A stretch of 64,000 nt of DNA from positions 434,001 to 498,000 of the forward strand of contig NZ_BCNV01000001.1 in the NCBI RefSeq assembly GCF_001570725.1, given 5' to 3'. The notes under the pieces are model-generated. The model saw only the letters and a list, made by a program, of their open reading frames with translations. It was not told the origin of the DNA and made no database searches. Every line of letters begins with the position of its first letter. The first letter of the stretch is position 1. Below are positions 49,843 to 59,412 of this stretch, piece by piece. This DNA is from Paenibacillus amylolyticus (GTDB taxonomy: Bacteria; Bacillota; Bacilli; Paenibacillales; Paenibacillaceae). Both the position numbers and the translations under genes were made by a program.

Positions 49843-51453
49843 TTATTTATGCTGGTCTCTATATTCTTGAGGCGTAACGCCAAACTGGCGTTTGAACACT
49901 TTGATAAAATAAGCCGGGTCCATATAACCAATCTCCATGCTGATTTCATACACTTTTTTGGTGGTCGTCACGAGCTTGTGGCAGGCCCGATCCATGCGCA
50001 GGCGCGAGATATAATCACTGATGCCTTCGCCCGTTTCGATCTTATAGATCTTGGACAAATGGGTCGGGTGCAGATTGACATGGTCAGCCAGTACACGTAA
50101 AGACACATCCAGATGCAGGTTCTTATCTGTAAAATCCTGAATCTTCTTCACATACTCGGAACGGATGTCCTTGATCTCGTTGGATGTGCCTTCCTTGAGT
50201 TTGCCGAGCACGCTGAGCGACCATTTACGCAGTTTGCTGATGGTAGCGAAAACTTCCCCACTTTGCAAATCCTCGACATCATTGCCCATTAAAGTGGTCA
50301 GAGTCAGTTTGTTCCGGTGGGCAATATTGGTGAATGAAGCCGTGATAAGAAAACCTGCCTCCATGCAGTGCTCCCATGATTCCGACCATTTTTCATCCAG
50401 CTCAGCGCAGACCGCGAGGATTTTCTCTTCGGCGGCATCCCACTGTCCGCTCTCTAGCAAACTAATGAAGGTGGGCGGGGTATACAGCACGTCCAAGGGA
50501 CCTTGCGCCGCAGGTGTTTCGACATCGCTGACACGCATGACAAATTCGCGTTCGTCTCCGACGATCTGCCTGAAATAGGCGGAAGCCTGACGGAAGCGAT
50601 CGTAAATCTGTTCCGGAAAGGTGAACCACTCGGTGATAACGATGGAGAGGGAACCTTTCAGAAACTGTTTTACTTTGGATTGAAGCTGAATTGATAGCTT
50701 CTCCAGCATGGTTTCTTTGCCAATATCGCCTTTCCGTTCTTTCAACTGAAGCAAAAACACCAGATATCCGTGCTCCTCTTTCACGCCCCACACTTCCATA
50801 AACTCACCCATAATCTCTTCTGCCATGTTGATGATGGCATATTCGATCAGGGTCTGATCATTGCTGTCATAGTGTCCGAATTCTTCTTCCAAACGAACCA
50901 GCATTAATGCGGCATCTCCTGTGTGAAAGGGTAGGTCGTAATTGGCGAGCTTCCGCTCCCATTCCGCAGCGGCAATTCGTTGTCCCTGCAAAGCCCCTAG
51001 GAGCAGTCGTCCCCGCAAATGGGGGAGATTCTCCCGCAACGTAAACTGCGTTCGTGTCAGTGAACTGACCAGTTCCCATTCATTGTTCAATTGATCGATG
51101 GCCTTCTGAACGGCACCCATTAATTCATCGTCTGTGGGCGGCTTCAACAGATAGTCCACGGCTTCGAACTGGATGGCTTTTTTGGCGTAATCAAATTCGG
51201 AATATCCGGATAACAGAATACACTTTATTTTTTTGTCCCGGATGCGGATGCGTTCGATCAGTTCAATGCCTGTCATTTCGGGCATCTGAATGTCCGAGAT
51301 CACGATATCGATGGGGTGGGTGTCGATCATTTGTAGTGCTTCGTGTGCCGAGTATGCTTTATGCACATGTTCGATCCCCAGCGTGTGCCAGGGCTTGGTC
51401 ATGGACAGGTTATCGACCCAGTGTGCTTCATCGTCTACGATCATCATTTGCAT
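49843..51453 (-). CDS. YesN-type response regulator with AraC domain
   Basis: 536 residues. An N-terminal receiver (VDDE acidic pair, phosphoacceptor Asp54 in IVISDIQMPEM, Lys in YLLKPP) and a long central region are followed by a C-terminal AraC DNA-binding domain (LRVLADHVNLHPTHLSKIYK; ISMEIGYMDPAYFIKVFKRQ). It is the partner of the sensor kinase encoded at 53575 and is expected to activate the adjacent sugar transporter. It lies downstream of the kinase, with 349 bp between them that hold no gene. Confidence 0.93.
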   Translation of the reverse strand: MQMMIVDDEAHWVDNLSMTKPWHTLGIEHVHKAYSAHEALQMIDTHPIDIVISDIQMPEMTGIELIERIRIRDKKIKCILLSGYSEFDYAKKAIQFEAVDYLLKPPTDDELMGAVQKAIDQLNNEWELVSSLTRTQFTLRENLPHLRGRLLLGALQGQRIAAAEWERKLANYDLPFHTGDAALMLVRLEEEFGHYDSNDQTLIEYAIINMAEEIMGEFMEVWGVKEEHGYLVFLLQLKERKGDIGKETMLEKLSIQLQSKVKQFLKGSLSIVITEWFTFPEQIYDRFRQASAYFRQIVGDEREFVMRVSDVETPAAQGPLDVLYTPPTFISLLESGQWDAAEEKILAVCAELDEKWSESWEHCMEAGFLITASFTNIAHRNKLTLTTLMGNDVEDLQSGEVFATISKLRKWSLSVLGKLKEGTSNEIKDIRSEYVKKIQDFTDKNLHLDVSLRVLADHVNLHPTHLSKIYKIETGEGISDYISRLRMDRACHKLVTTTKKVYEISMEIGYMDPAYFIKVFKRQFGVTPQEYRDQHK

Positions 51454-51802
51454 GGTGTATTGTCTCCCTTGGTGGTATATAAGTCTTAAAAGTTAAAATC
51501 AATGGATGCTTCTTGTGAACGAGGTCGCTACGGATTTGAAGGGTTCTTTCGATCGCTGTTCAAGCCCCATTTTCTGAATTAGATGATTATAAGGTTAAAA
51601 TGATGCTTGAAAGGCGAACACTTCGTTTCTACAGAATCCCTTCAATCCTTCGCTTGAGTTCACGTAAATTCTAATCATTTATTTTAAACAAGGCCTTATA
51701 TAAATGTTCACGTGTAAATGGTTCGTTCAAAATCAAATATCAACTTATCGTTCGTATCGATATCAATTCGTATCGGTATTTCCTTTATCGGAATCGGTGT
51801 CC

Positions 51803-53575
51803 TCATTTGGGTATCTCCCAGATAATTTCGGTTCGGAATCCGCCAAGTGGGGATGGGCCGAATAGGAGGTAGGAGTGACTGCCGAACAGGTGCGTGATTC
51901 GTTGGTGCGTATTCCAAAGGCCACAGCCCATTTCTTCTTGTAAAGGTTCCTGCATCTTCAAGTTTAGCGCTTCGTATTGTTCCGGGCTTAAGCCTGGGCC
52001 GTCGTCGTCGATGTATATTCTGCCAAAACCATTCAAGCGCTCCCCGGTAATTCGAATCTCCCCGGAAGAATAGGACTTCGCCACGCCGTGTATGACGGAA
52101 TTCTCGACCATCGGTTGAAGCATTAATCGTGGCACCGACTGGGCCAGCATATCCTCAGGAATATCAATGTGATACTCAATTCGACCATTGCGCAGCTTCT
52201 GGATATCCAGATAGTTGATCAGCAGCTTGATCTCTTCTTGTAGCGACGACGTCTCCCGTTCCATACGAGTGGTGTAGCGGTAATACGCACTAAGGTTATG
52301 CGCCATGGTGACCACGGCTTGCTCGTCCTTCATCTGGGCCATATTGATGATATAGCCAAGACAATTATATAGGAAATGCGGATTGATCTGCGCTTGTAAT
52401 TGCTTCAGCGTAGCTTCCCTGGCTCTAATTTTCTCATGGAACACATTCTCGATCAGATCTTGAATCTGATGGGACATATCATTAAATCTACGGAACAGGA
52501 ATGAGAACTCATTCTGGTTTTTGCTATGCAGTCGGACAGAATAATCACCTTGCTCTACGCGGCGTAAGCCTTTGATCAACTTTTTGATCGGATATTGCAC
52601 ATTCCGGTACAGCAGGATTGACGCAGAGATACCCACCACCAGCAGCAGGATCATACAGGTGTAGAACAGATTCTGACTAAGCGAGATGGGTTTCAGAATC
52701 TGATACAGCGGGATCACATCAACCAGATGCCAATCCAGATAAGTGGACTTTACTGAGCTAACCAGATAGTTCTTGCCGTTCAGTTCGACCACATCCTGTG
52801 TGGTATCTTCTGGGGAATGCGTATCCAGATATTGAATGAGTTCTGCAGATAACTGCTTGTCCGCGCTTCGATTGAGAATGGGTGCATTTCCTTTGTGATA
52901 CAAGAAAGGATCGCCTTGTCCGCCAGACTTATACGTATCCAGCATATTTTGAATATTCTCATAACTGAAGCTCGCTTCAATCACCAGATTACTTCCCGTG
53001 AGCATCCCCGGCTGTGCCAAGGAATCGGTATAGAACCAATAGAAGGATTGCAGCTTGTCTTTTGATTCCGCACCCTGGTCCCCGTAGGTCCATTGTCCGC
53101 TCATATTTTTTTTCAAATACGTTTCATCATATCCTGTGGCTCGATTGTAATTGGCGATGACATCCTTATTCTGCTGTGAATGCACTGCATATCGGGTGGG
53201 CCATATATCCGTAACGCCAGTTTGCAGCGTCATCTTCTCTTGTATCACATAACGGGTCTGCATCCGGTCATATCGATCATCCCACATGTTAAGGCCGTTG
53301 AATGCTCTGACATTTGGATCTCGGGAGAGAATCAGGCTGAAATCCATCATCTGATTGATACGGGAGTCGATCTGACTGGACAGAAACGTGAGCTGCTTCG
53401 TGTTGGAGATCTGCAGTTCTTTGCTGACGACATCATAGGTGACGTTGTTCGAGTAGGTGTACATGATCAGAATGGGGATGAATAAGACCACAATTAACAA
53501 GTTTATTTTGGCAAACAAACTGAATCGGGATCGAGTATTACCTTGAAAAGGCATGAAGCGCTTCCATATATGCAT
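51803..53575 (-). CDS. YesM-type sensor histidine kinase
   Basis: 590 residues. Membrane helix near the N-terminus (INLLIVVLFIPILIMYTY), extracellular sensor of about 240 residues, second helix (NLFYTCMILLLVVGISASIL), HAMP domain (IKKLIKGLRRVEQGDYSVRL), then the LytS/YesM His-kinase motif INPHFLYNCLGYII and HATPase with MVENSVIHGVAKSY and DDGPGLS. It senses an extracellular sugar or wall signal and phosphorylates the YesN-type regulator. Divergent from the permease genes across 347 bp. Confidence 0.93.
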   Translation of the reverse strand: MHIWKRFMPFQGNTRSRFSLFAKINLLIVVLFIPILIMYTYSNNVTYDVVSKELQISNTKQLTFLSSQIDSRINQMMDFSLILSRDPNVRAFNGLNMWDDRYDRMQTRYVIQEKMTLQTGVTDIWPTRYAVHSQQNKDVIANYNRATGYDETYLKKNMSGQWTYGDQGAESKDKLQSFYWFYTDSLAQPGMLTGSNLVIEASFSYENIQNMLDTYKSGGQGDPFLYHKGNAPILNRSADKQLSAELIQYLDTHSPEDTTQDVVELNGKNYLVSSVKSTYLDWHLVDVIPLYQILKPISLSQNLFYTCMILLLVVGISASILLYRNVQYPIKKLIKGLRRVEQGDYSVRLHSKNQNEFSFLFRRFNDMSHQIQDLIENVFHEKIRAREATLKQLQAQINPHFLYNCLGYIINMAQMKDEQAVVTMAHNLSAYYRYTTRMERETSSLQEEIKLLINYLDIQKLRNGRIEYHIDIPEDMLAQSVPRLMLQPMVENSVIHGVAKSYSSGEIRITGERLNGFGRIYIDDDGPGLSPEQYEALNLKMQEPLQEEMGCGLWNTHQRITHLFGSHSYLLFGPSPLGGFRTEIIWEIPK

Positions 53576-53922
53576 AAAAAGTCTCCTTCTAATTCGTGTT
53601 CAGACTATATAGATTGGACTAATTATTTACACAGAAACGGAGAGGACAGAAATAACTTGAAAAAGCGAAGCGTTCGCCTTTATCACCGGATTTTCCCCTT
53701 GAGAAAAGGGGATTAGAAAAATCTGGGGATAACAGCGATTGGAAGGTTATTCTGTCATCGGAGTGTCCGTGTGAATCATCTTTAGTTCAACTTATAGATT
53801 CCTAACAAAATACTATCAAGCCTAACAATGTTATATAGTCAGACCTCAGAACGGCTTGATACTATTTATATCAGAGAACCCGATCACACACAAAAACTTT
53901 TTTTGGGAACAGGAGAAGCGCT
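53576..53922. promoter_or_regulatory. Divergent control region
   Basis: Between sensor kinase and permease genes, no gene. It contains a CCCCTTGAGAAAAGGGG hairpin (53696-53712) inside an ATTTT...AAAAAT context. The divergent promoters and regulator-binding sites should lie here, but I cannot assign them exactly. Confidence 0.4.
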
Positions 53923-54885
53923 ATGGAGGCTAAATTGGAGGGTAAGCGGATCCCGCAGGCAAACGTTGGGAACAAGCTGGAACAAAAGAGAAAAAGACGC
54001 TACAAACAGCCATGGATTCTGCACTTCATGGTGTTGCCGGCGGCCATTATGGTCTTTATATTTTCATACATTCCGATGTCCGGGATTTTGATGGCATTTC
54101 AAGATTATAAACCTGCACTGGGATTTTTCAATTCCGAATGGGTAGGACTGAAGCACTTCAGGTATATGTGGGAAAATGATTATTTCCTGCAAATTACGTG
54201 GAACACGCTATTTTTTGCCTGTACGAAGATCGTCATGAATCTGATCATTCCGTTTATCTTTGCCTTATTGCTTAACGAGGTAAGGAAGATGGCACTGAAA
54301 AGAACGATTCAAACGCTTGTGTATCTTCCTCACTTTCTGTCCTGGGTTACGTTATCAGGCATTCTGATCGACATTCTGGCCCAGACGGGTATTGTCAATC
54401 AGTTCCTGGTTTCGGTATTCGGCATCAAGCCGATCTTCTTCCTGGGGGATGGAAGCTGGTTCCGATTCACGATTATTGCGAGTGATGTCTGGAAAGAGTT
54501 TGGATTCAACACAATCATCTTCCTCGCGGCACTGTCCGGCATTAACCCTGCACTTTATGAAGCGGCTGAAGTGGATGGGGCAGGACGCTGGAAGCAAACG
54601 ATGTATATTACCATCCCGGCACTGATTCCCATTGGGATCGTAATCGCAACCCTGGCACTGGGTAATGTGCTTAACGCCAACTTTGACCAGATCTTTAACT
54701 TATATAGTCCGTTAATTTACCAACAAGGAGATATTATCGATACGTTTGTGTATAGAGAAGGTCTGCTTAGTGGGCAGTTCAGTTTCGCTACCGCTGTGAA
54801 TCTGTTCAAATCGGTCATCAGCCTGATCCTGATTGTGATCTCGTACCGACTGGCTTACCGATTCGCCGGATATCGAATTTTCTAG
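53923..54885 (+). CDS. Sugar ABC transporter permease (LplB-type)
   Basis: 320 residues with a charged N-terminus (KLEQKRKRRYKQPW) and six membrane helices. The coupling loop NPALYEAAEVDGAGRWKQTM is the EAA motif of CUT1-family permeases. First gene of a two-permease operon; the next starts 17 bp later. Since no ATPase gene is present, it probably uses a shared MsmX-type ATPase. Confidence 0.94.
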   Translation: MEAKLEGKRIPQANVGNKLEQKRKRRYKQPWILHFMVLPAAIMVFIFSYIPMSGILMAFQDYKPALGFFNSEWVGLKHFRYMWENDYFLQITWNTLFFACTKIVMNLIIPFIFALLLNEVRKMALKRTIQTLVYLPHFLSWVTLSGILIDILAQTGIVNQFLVSVFGIKPIFFLGDGSWFRFTIIASDVWKEFGFNTIIFLAALSGINPALYEAAEVDGAGRWKQTMYITIPALIPIGIVIATLALGNVLNANFDQIFNLYSPLIYQQGDIIDTFVYREGLLSGQFSFATAVNLFKSVISLILIVISYRLAYRFAGYRIF

Positions 54886-54901
54886 AAAGGATGACAAACG
54901 A

Positions 54902-55774
54902 ATGTACCATAAAACGATGCCTTACCGCATATTCAGCATATTCAACAATGTGTTCCTGACCATCCTTTCACTGCTCTGCTTGCTGCCTTTGTATCACTTG
55001 CTCATGGTATCACTTAGCGCATCCGCACCTGCAAATGCTGGTCTCGTCACGTTCTGGCCGATTGGATTTACACTGGAGGCGTATGCGAAGACATTTGCCA
55101 ATACAAACTTCCTCTCCTCCTTATGGGTATCTGTGGAGCGGACGGTACTCGGTACTGGACTTGCGTTAATTGTTAATACGCTTGCAGCCTATGCGCTTTC
55201 CAAAGAGACGCGGGTGTTCCGCGCACGTAACATCTATCTGTGGTATTTTGTCATCACGATGCTGTTCAGCGGTGGCCTCATTCCGGGGTATATCCTGATT
55301 CTGAAGCTGGGACTGATGAACACATTGCTGGCCTTGATCCTGCCGGGATTGGTTGCGGTGTTTAACATCATTCTGCTGCTGAACTTCTTCCGTACCGTTC
55401 CCAAAGATTTGGAGGAAGCTGCATTTATCGATGGCGCAGGTCACTTGCAGACATTTATCAAAATCTATCTGCCTGTCTCCGTACCTGTTATTGCAACGGT
55501 TTCGCTCTTCATGATGGTTGGACATTGGAATGCGTATTTTGACGGAATTATCTACATCCGTGATGCGGAGAAGCTGCCACTCGCGACATTCATGCAGACG
55601 ATCATCGTGCAGGCCGATATGTCGAAGCTTGATCCAGAAGCGGTGAAGAACCTGTCCCAACGGACCATTCGGGCTTCGCAGATCTTTATCAGCGCACTGC
55701 CGATCCTGCTTGTGTACCCGTTCCTGCAACGTTATTTTGTTACTGGGATCGTGGTTGGTGCTGTTAAGGAGTAG
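54902..55774 (+). CDS. Sugar ABC transporter permease (LplC/YtcP-type)
   Basis: 290 residues, six helices. The coupling loop is PKDLEEAAFIDGAGHLQTFI; the C-terminus LLVYPFLQRYFVTGIVVGAV is characteristic of carbohydrate permeases of this group. It works as a heterodimer with the upstream LplB-type permease and receives substrate from the lipoprotein at 47845. Confidence 0.94.
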   Translation: MYHKTMPYRIFSIFNNVFLTILSLLCLLPLYHLLMVSLSASAPANAGLVTFWPIGFTLEAYAKTFANTNFLSSLWVSVERTVLGTGLALIVNTLAAYALSKETRVFRARNIYLWYFVITMLFSGGLIPGYILILKLGLMNTLLALILPGLVAVFNIILLLNFFRTVPKDLEEAAFIDGAGHLQTFIKIYLPVSVPVIATVSLFMMVGHWNAYFDGIIYIRDAEKLPLATFMQTIIVQADMSKLDPEAVKNLSQRTIRASQIFISALPILLVYPFLQRYFVTGIVVGAVKE

Positions 55775-55803
55775 TTGAGTGTAGGGGTTAGAATAGGGTT
55801 GTG

Positions 55804-55851
55804 AAAAAGGAGTCACTGAACTGGGGAAGGCCAGGGAGGTGGCTTCTTTTT
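55804..55851 (+). terminator. Rho-independent terminator
   Basis: AAAAAGGAGTCAC...GGTGGCTTCTTTTT hairpin following the permease operon. Confidence 0.7.
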
Positions 55852-56030
55852 GTTAATAGGCGTTTGAGTAAAAGCATCAAAAGCCTTTATAAACACTCTA
55901 TTTACGTTGAATGTTGAATTGGATAGTATTCTATTTTTCAATAATGACTAAAGGACAGATGAAATTTCAATGATTGGTGCGTGTTTACTAAGTGGTATAA
56001 TATCATCAAACGATAGGGGGAATGACTATG

Positions 56031-56270
56031 AAATGGCAAGAGGTTCAACAAATTTACCCGAATCAATTCGTGAAGTTTGAAGTCCTTCATTCTGAAGAGA
56101 CAGAGAATCAAGAAGTTATAGATGAGGTCGCTGTGATCGGTCCTATAAGCGATGAAAAAGCAACCCAAGAATTACTGAATAGCCGGGATAATACCTTGGT
56201 CTATCATACTTCCAAAGATCAAGTCATTGTTAAGGTACGGAAGAATGTAGGTTTAAGGAGAAAATTATAA
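56031..56270 (+). CDS. Small partner of retropepsin (copy 2)
   Basis: 79 residues from ATG 56028-56031 context (MKWQEVQQIYPNQFVKFEVL). Homologous along its length with 22089-22346 (MKWQEVRELFPDQFVL, VYHTS near the end). It ends exactly one base before the protease ATG. The conserved pairing in two loci supports a joint function. GATAGGGGGAATG is the ribosome site. Confidence 0.75.
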   Translation, partial: KWQEVQQIYPNQFVKFEVLHSEETENQEVIDEVAVIGPISDEKATQELLNSRDNTLVYHTSKDQVIVKVRKNVGLRRKL

Positions 56271-56648
56271 ATGAAAATTGAATATAGAGAAGGACTGTTA
56301 TTCACTGAACTAATAATCCTTTTTAACGGAAATAGAAAAAGGATCAATAATATAGTTATTGATACGGGAGCAAGTCATACCTTGATTTCACAGGATGAAG
56401 TAGACGATATTGGCATTCTAGTTGGGGTAGAGGATGAGATTATAACAAGTTACGGAATTGGCGGTAAGGAACATGCTTTTAGTAAGCGTGTCGAGGGAAT
56501 ACAGGTGGGAGATTTTGTTTTAAAGGATATTCCAATAGATTTTACTTCATTTAAATATCATAATATTAACGGTTTATTAGGACTGGACATACTTATAGAA
56601 GGCAAATTCAATGTAGATCTAGAAAAATTTAAACTATATCATCTATAA
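56271..56648 (+). CDS. Retropepsin-like aspartic protease (copy 2)
   Basis: 125 residues. Active-site NIVIDTGASHTLIS, flap YGIGGKEHAF, closing GLLGLDIL. Same size as copy 1 at 22336, with about half the residues alike by eye. Dimeric cytosolic protease expected. It lies between the sugar transporter operon and the FusB-type gene. Confidence 0.85.
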   Translation: MKIEYREGLLFTELIILFNGNRKRINNIVIDTGASHTLISQDEVDDIGILVGVEDEIITSYGIGGKEHAFSKRVEGIQVGDFVLKDIPIDFTSFKYHNINGLLGLDILIEGKFNVDLEKFKLYHL

Positions 56649-56697
56649 ATCTAAGATAAAAGTATATTTTTATAATTGGAGATTGGAACGAAGCCCG

Positions 56698-56726
56698 TTG
56701 CCTACACTATGCTGCCCTGCTATAAT
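56698..56726 (+). promoter_or_regulatory. Promoter of EF-G-binding protein gene
   Basis: TTGCCT (56698-56703), 17-bp spacer, TATAAT (56721-56726). It predicts a leader of about 215 bases before the coding region. Confidence 0.7.
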
Positions 56727-56733
56727 TCCTGTA

Positions 56734-56949
56734 TATCTACTGCATTGGGGGTTATGACGTGGCAATATGGATGATGCCGGATTGCTCGTTCGCTAGAAAG
56801 CCTTACGCAAAGCCTGAATAGGGGCGGACTTTGTGTAGGGCGCGACAAAATGAGATTGTTTGCCCTGGAATCAACATCAACATAATGTTACATCCCGCAG
56901 GCTTTGCACCTTACTTTATTTTCTTAATAAATATAAGGGGCTGAACGCC
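56734..56949 (+). promoter_or_regulatory. Long structured leader, possible attenuator
   Basis: Contains two overlapping tiny frames with starts at 56754 (MTWQYG) and 56767 (MDDAGLLVR), the first just after GGGGG. GCAAAGCCTG (56807-56816) can pair with CAGGCTTTGC (56898-56907) or alternatively with CTTTGTG near 56829. Mutually exclusive pairing downstream of leader peptides is the layout of ribosome-mediated, antibiotic-inducible attenuation. This role is inferred. Confidence 0.45.
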
Positions 56950-57591
56950 ATGCAAACACCATTTATTCAAAATCATCAATTCAATTATATTCAAAAACAA
57001 GCTGATTTCCTGCTGAAAACGCTACGCTCGGTTGTGGATCCAAAAGTATTGGAAACCGTCCGTTATACGGTCGGCACCAATGCGGTGAGCATCTTCGATG
57101 AACTCACTCCGGAGCAGAAGCAACTGCTGGAGCAGTTATCCACGTATGAGACGACACATGAATTGCAGACGTATCTGAACCGGCTGGAAGCATATCTGAT
57201 TTCATATCCACAAGTATCCGCGAAGCAGATTCAGAAGCTGTTTCCCAAGGTAAAGAAGCTCAAGGTGCCGGATCTGGAATCCATCGATTACGCGCGTACA
57301 ACTTATCTGAGATGGATCGATATTGCTACCGATCGCTTGTTCATCGTGTATCCGTATGAAGGCAGATTCCTAGGGATTGAGGGGCGAATTACGGCGACGA
57401 ACAAGAAGGGATACTGTATGTTCTGTCATCGCCATCAGGAGCTCGGATTCTTCAACGTGAAGACCAAGAGTTATACGCCAGACAATATTTCTTCTGTAGC
57501 CCAGTACGTATGCATGGATAACACAGCTTGCAACCATAGCATCACCGATACCAGTATGTTGGAGAAGTTTCTTCTCTCGACAGTAAAATAA
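56950..57591 (+). CDS. FusB/FusC-family EF-G-binding protein
   Basis: 213 residues. An N-terminal helical bundle (FIQNHQFNYIQKQADFLLKT; ELTPEQKQLLEQL) precedes a C-terminal treble-clef zinc finger with KKGYCMFCHRHQELGFF and YVCMDNTACNHSI, the C-x2-C ... C-x4-C-x-H pattern of FusB-type proteins. These free EF-G from fusidic-acid-stalled ribosomes; chromosomal versions in Bacillales resemble this length. Whether this one confers resistance is unknown. Start ATG 56950 after AAGGGG. Confidence 0.9.
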   Translation: MQTPFIQNHQFNYIQKQADFLLKTLRSVVDPKVLETVRYTVGTNAVSIFDELTPEQKQLLEQLSTYETTHELQTYLNRLEAYLISYPQVSAKQIQKLFPKVKKLKVPDLESIDYARTTYLRWIDIATDRLFIVYPYEGRFLGIEGRITATNKKGYCMFCHRHQELGFFNVKTKSYTPDNISSVAQYVCMDNTACNHSITDTSMLEKFLLSTVK

Positions 57592-57608
57592 TGCATCTAA
57601 ACAAACAG

Positions 57609-57634
57609 GGTCGCTCTTCGGAGCGACCTTTTTT
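57609..57634 (+). terminator. Rho-independent terminator
   Basis: GGTCGCTC-TTCG-GAGCGACC followed by TTTTTT; a perfect eight-pair hairpin with a UUCG loop. Confidence 0.95.
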
Positions 57635-57687
57635 GCCGTGTTCAAGCGGAGTTGGGGCGTTATAACCATGCAGCGCTATTAGTACCA

Positions 57688-58275
57688 TTACAGCGTCGGA
57701 ATATCTTTGGCATAGTTCAGTCCCAAGTGATGTGCATGGTTCAACAGTGCCTCATAATGCTCAGGCTTGGATTCCAACGTTTCATATAAAAACTCAACTC
57801 TTGATTGGGACACGCCACAGTAATCGGCAATACCCACATTGAGCAGATTGGCAATCGATTCACCATAATTACGCTTGTGCATCTGTTCTTCCGTCACGCC
57901 GGAAAGAGCGATCCACAATATCTGCTGATGAGAGAGCTTGTTCGCGCCGTAGGCAAATCCGTTGTTCATGACACGGTCCACATAACCTTTCAATATGGCT
58001 GGCAGATGCCACCACCAAAGAGGAAACACAAAAGCCACAGCATCGTGCTTCTTCAATCGCGCCATCTCCGTCTCAACCTCAGGCGAGAACACCTGATTTT
58101 CTTGGGTATAGTCTGGTTCATCCATCTCTCGGAGGATTGGGTCGAATCCAATCCCATGCAAATCCAATATCTCATAACCGTGACCGGCCTCAGTAAGACC
58201 CTGTGCAAAACGTTGAGCTACCTGAAAGGTCAAAGAATCTTTTCTTGGGTGGGATACTACAACGAGTACGTTCAT
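57688..58275 (-). CDS. NAD(P)H-dependent flavodoxin-like oxidoreductase
   Basis: 195 residues from the internal ATG at 58275 (MNVLVVVSHPRKDSLTFQVA). Flavodoxin-2 fold: phosphate loop SHPRKDSLT, FVFPLWWWHLPAILKGYVDR and FAYGANKL are typical of the KefF/MdaB-type quinone reductases. It reduces quinones or other electrophiles with FMN/FAD. Divergent from an HxlR-type regulator, the classic arrangement for quinone or aldehyde stress genes. Confidence 0.9.
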   Translation of the reverse strand: MNVLVVVSHPRKDSLTFQVAQRFAQGLTEAGHGYEILDLHGIGFDPILREMDEPDYTQENQVFSPEVETEMARLKKHDAVAFVFPLWWWHLPAILKGYVDRVMNNGFAYGANKLSHQQILWIALSGVTEEQMHKRNYGESIANLLNVGIADYCGVSQSRVEFLYETLESKPEHYEALLNHAHHLGLNYAKDIPTL

Positions 58276-58522
58276 CTTATCTTTCACTACCTTTCTGGAT
58301 TGCGGTCTTGTAGCCATAAATCAGTGGCTGATGCTATTATAAACAGGTATGAAAACATCTGGAAGTACGCACTTTGATGTTCTATAGGAAGAATGAAGTG
58401 CTATAGGAACATTAAAGTACCCTAAATGAATGCCTCGAAATAGGCTCAAATAATAGAAAGAATAGCAGTAAAAAGATTATATTTTCACTTGGGATATAGC
58501 TTGATTATGGAGGGGTTCAAAA

Positions 58523-58921
58523 ATGACGGAACATGAAGACACAAACGCTCCAAAGAAATATAAAGTTGGCGTGGAAGCGGCCTTGGAAGTGATGGGCGGG
58601 AAGTGGAAGCCTTTAATTATTTACCACTTGATGACCGGGCGTAAACGCACTTCGGAGCTTCGACGATTGATACCTGACATTACGCAGAAGATGCTGACAA
58701 CACAGCTCAGAGGTCTGGAAAAGGATGAGATTGTGCAGCGCAAAGTATATTCGGAGGTACCTCCCAAAGTGGAGTACGAGTTAACAGACTACGGCTGGGG
58801 ACTCAAGCCTGCCCTGGACCATCTATGTTATTGGGGAGAAGATCATCTGGACAAAATCCACGGAGATAAGTTTAAAGTGTTGGAGGACTTCGATTCTGAA
58901 GAGAAGGGGGCGAGAAATTGA
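58523..58921 (+). CDS. HxlR-family transcriptional regulator
   Basis: 132 residues. Winged helix with VMGGKWKPLIIYHLMTGRKR, then FSELRR-type LRRLIPDITQKMLTTQLRGL and EYELTDYGWGLKPALDHL, all conserved in HxlR/HypR proteins. No Cys at the usual redox position (residues 10-15), so sensing may differ. It probably controls the divergent oxidoreductase gene and itself. The next gene overlaps the stop codon. Confidence 0.92.
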   Translation: MTEHEDTNAPKKYKVGVEAALEVMGGKWKPLIIYHLMTGRKRTSELRRLIPDITQKMLTTQLRGLEKDEIVQRKVYSEVPPKVEYELTDYGWGLKPALDHLCYWGEDHLDKIHGDKFKVLEDFDSEEKGARN

Positions 58922-59412
58922 ATGGTACAGAGCACGTGAAACAGGCAGTTCCCATTCGTTGTGAAGGCGTGGCAGTAGTTCTGTTGAAGAAGAGCCTCGA
59001 TCAATACCGTGTACTGATGCTGAAGCGGGCTGGTCGTATGTTGCATAACGAGTGGTGTTATGTTGGCGGCGGGATAGAAAAGGGCGAGAAGGCATGGGAA
59101 GCTGCACTCAGAGAAGTTCACGAGGAAACAGGTATTACGGAAGTCCGGTTGTATTCTGCCAATCAATTCGAACAATATTACTCACCCATGGAGGATTATA
59201 TCTATACCGCTCCCGTATTCGTAGGATATGTGGATGAAGACCAGCCTGTCCGGTTAAATCATGAACATACCGAATACCAATGGATGACGTTTGACGAAGC
59301 CAAAGAAAATGCGGCATTGCCTGGCATTGATAACATTTTGGATTTTATTGAAAAGCATTTTGCCAGAAAAGCCCCTTCCGAGTGGCTTCGGATTAATGTA
59401 AAGAATGTTTAG
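58918..59412 (+). CDS. Nudix hydrolase
   Basis: 164 residues from TTG 58918, overlapping the regulator stop. Nudix box GGIEKGEKAWEAALREVHEE followed by TGI satisfies G-x5-E-x7-REUxEExGU. The sequence YQWMTFDEAKENAALPG is the usual C-terminal helix region. It hydrolyses a nucleoside-diphosphate derivative, specificity unknown. Confidence 0.92.
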   Translation: MNGTEHVKQAVPIRCEGVAVVLLKKSLDQYRVLMLKRAGRMLHNEWCYVGGGIEKGEKAWEAALREVHEETGITEVRLYSANQFEQYYSPMEDYIYTAPVFVGYVDEDQPVRLNHEHTEYQWMTFDEAKENAALPGIDNILDFIEKHFARKAPSEWLRINVKNV

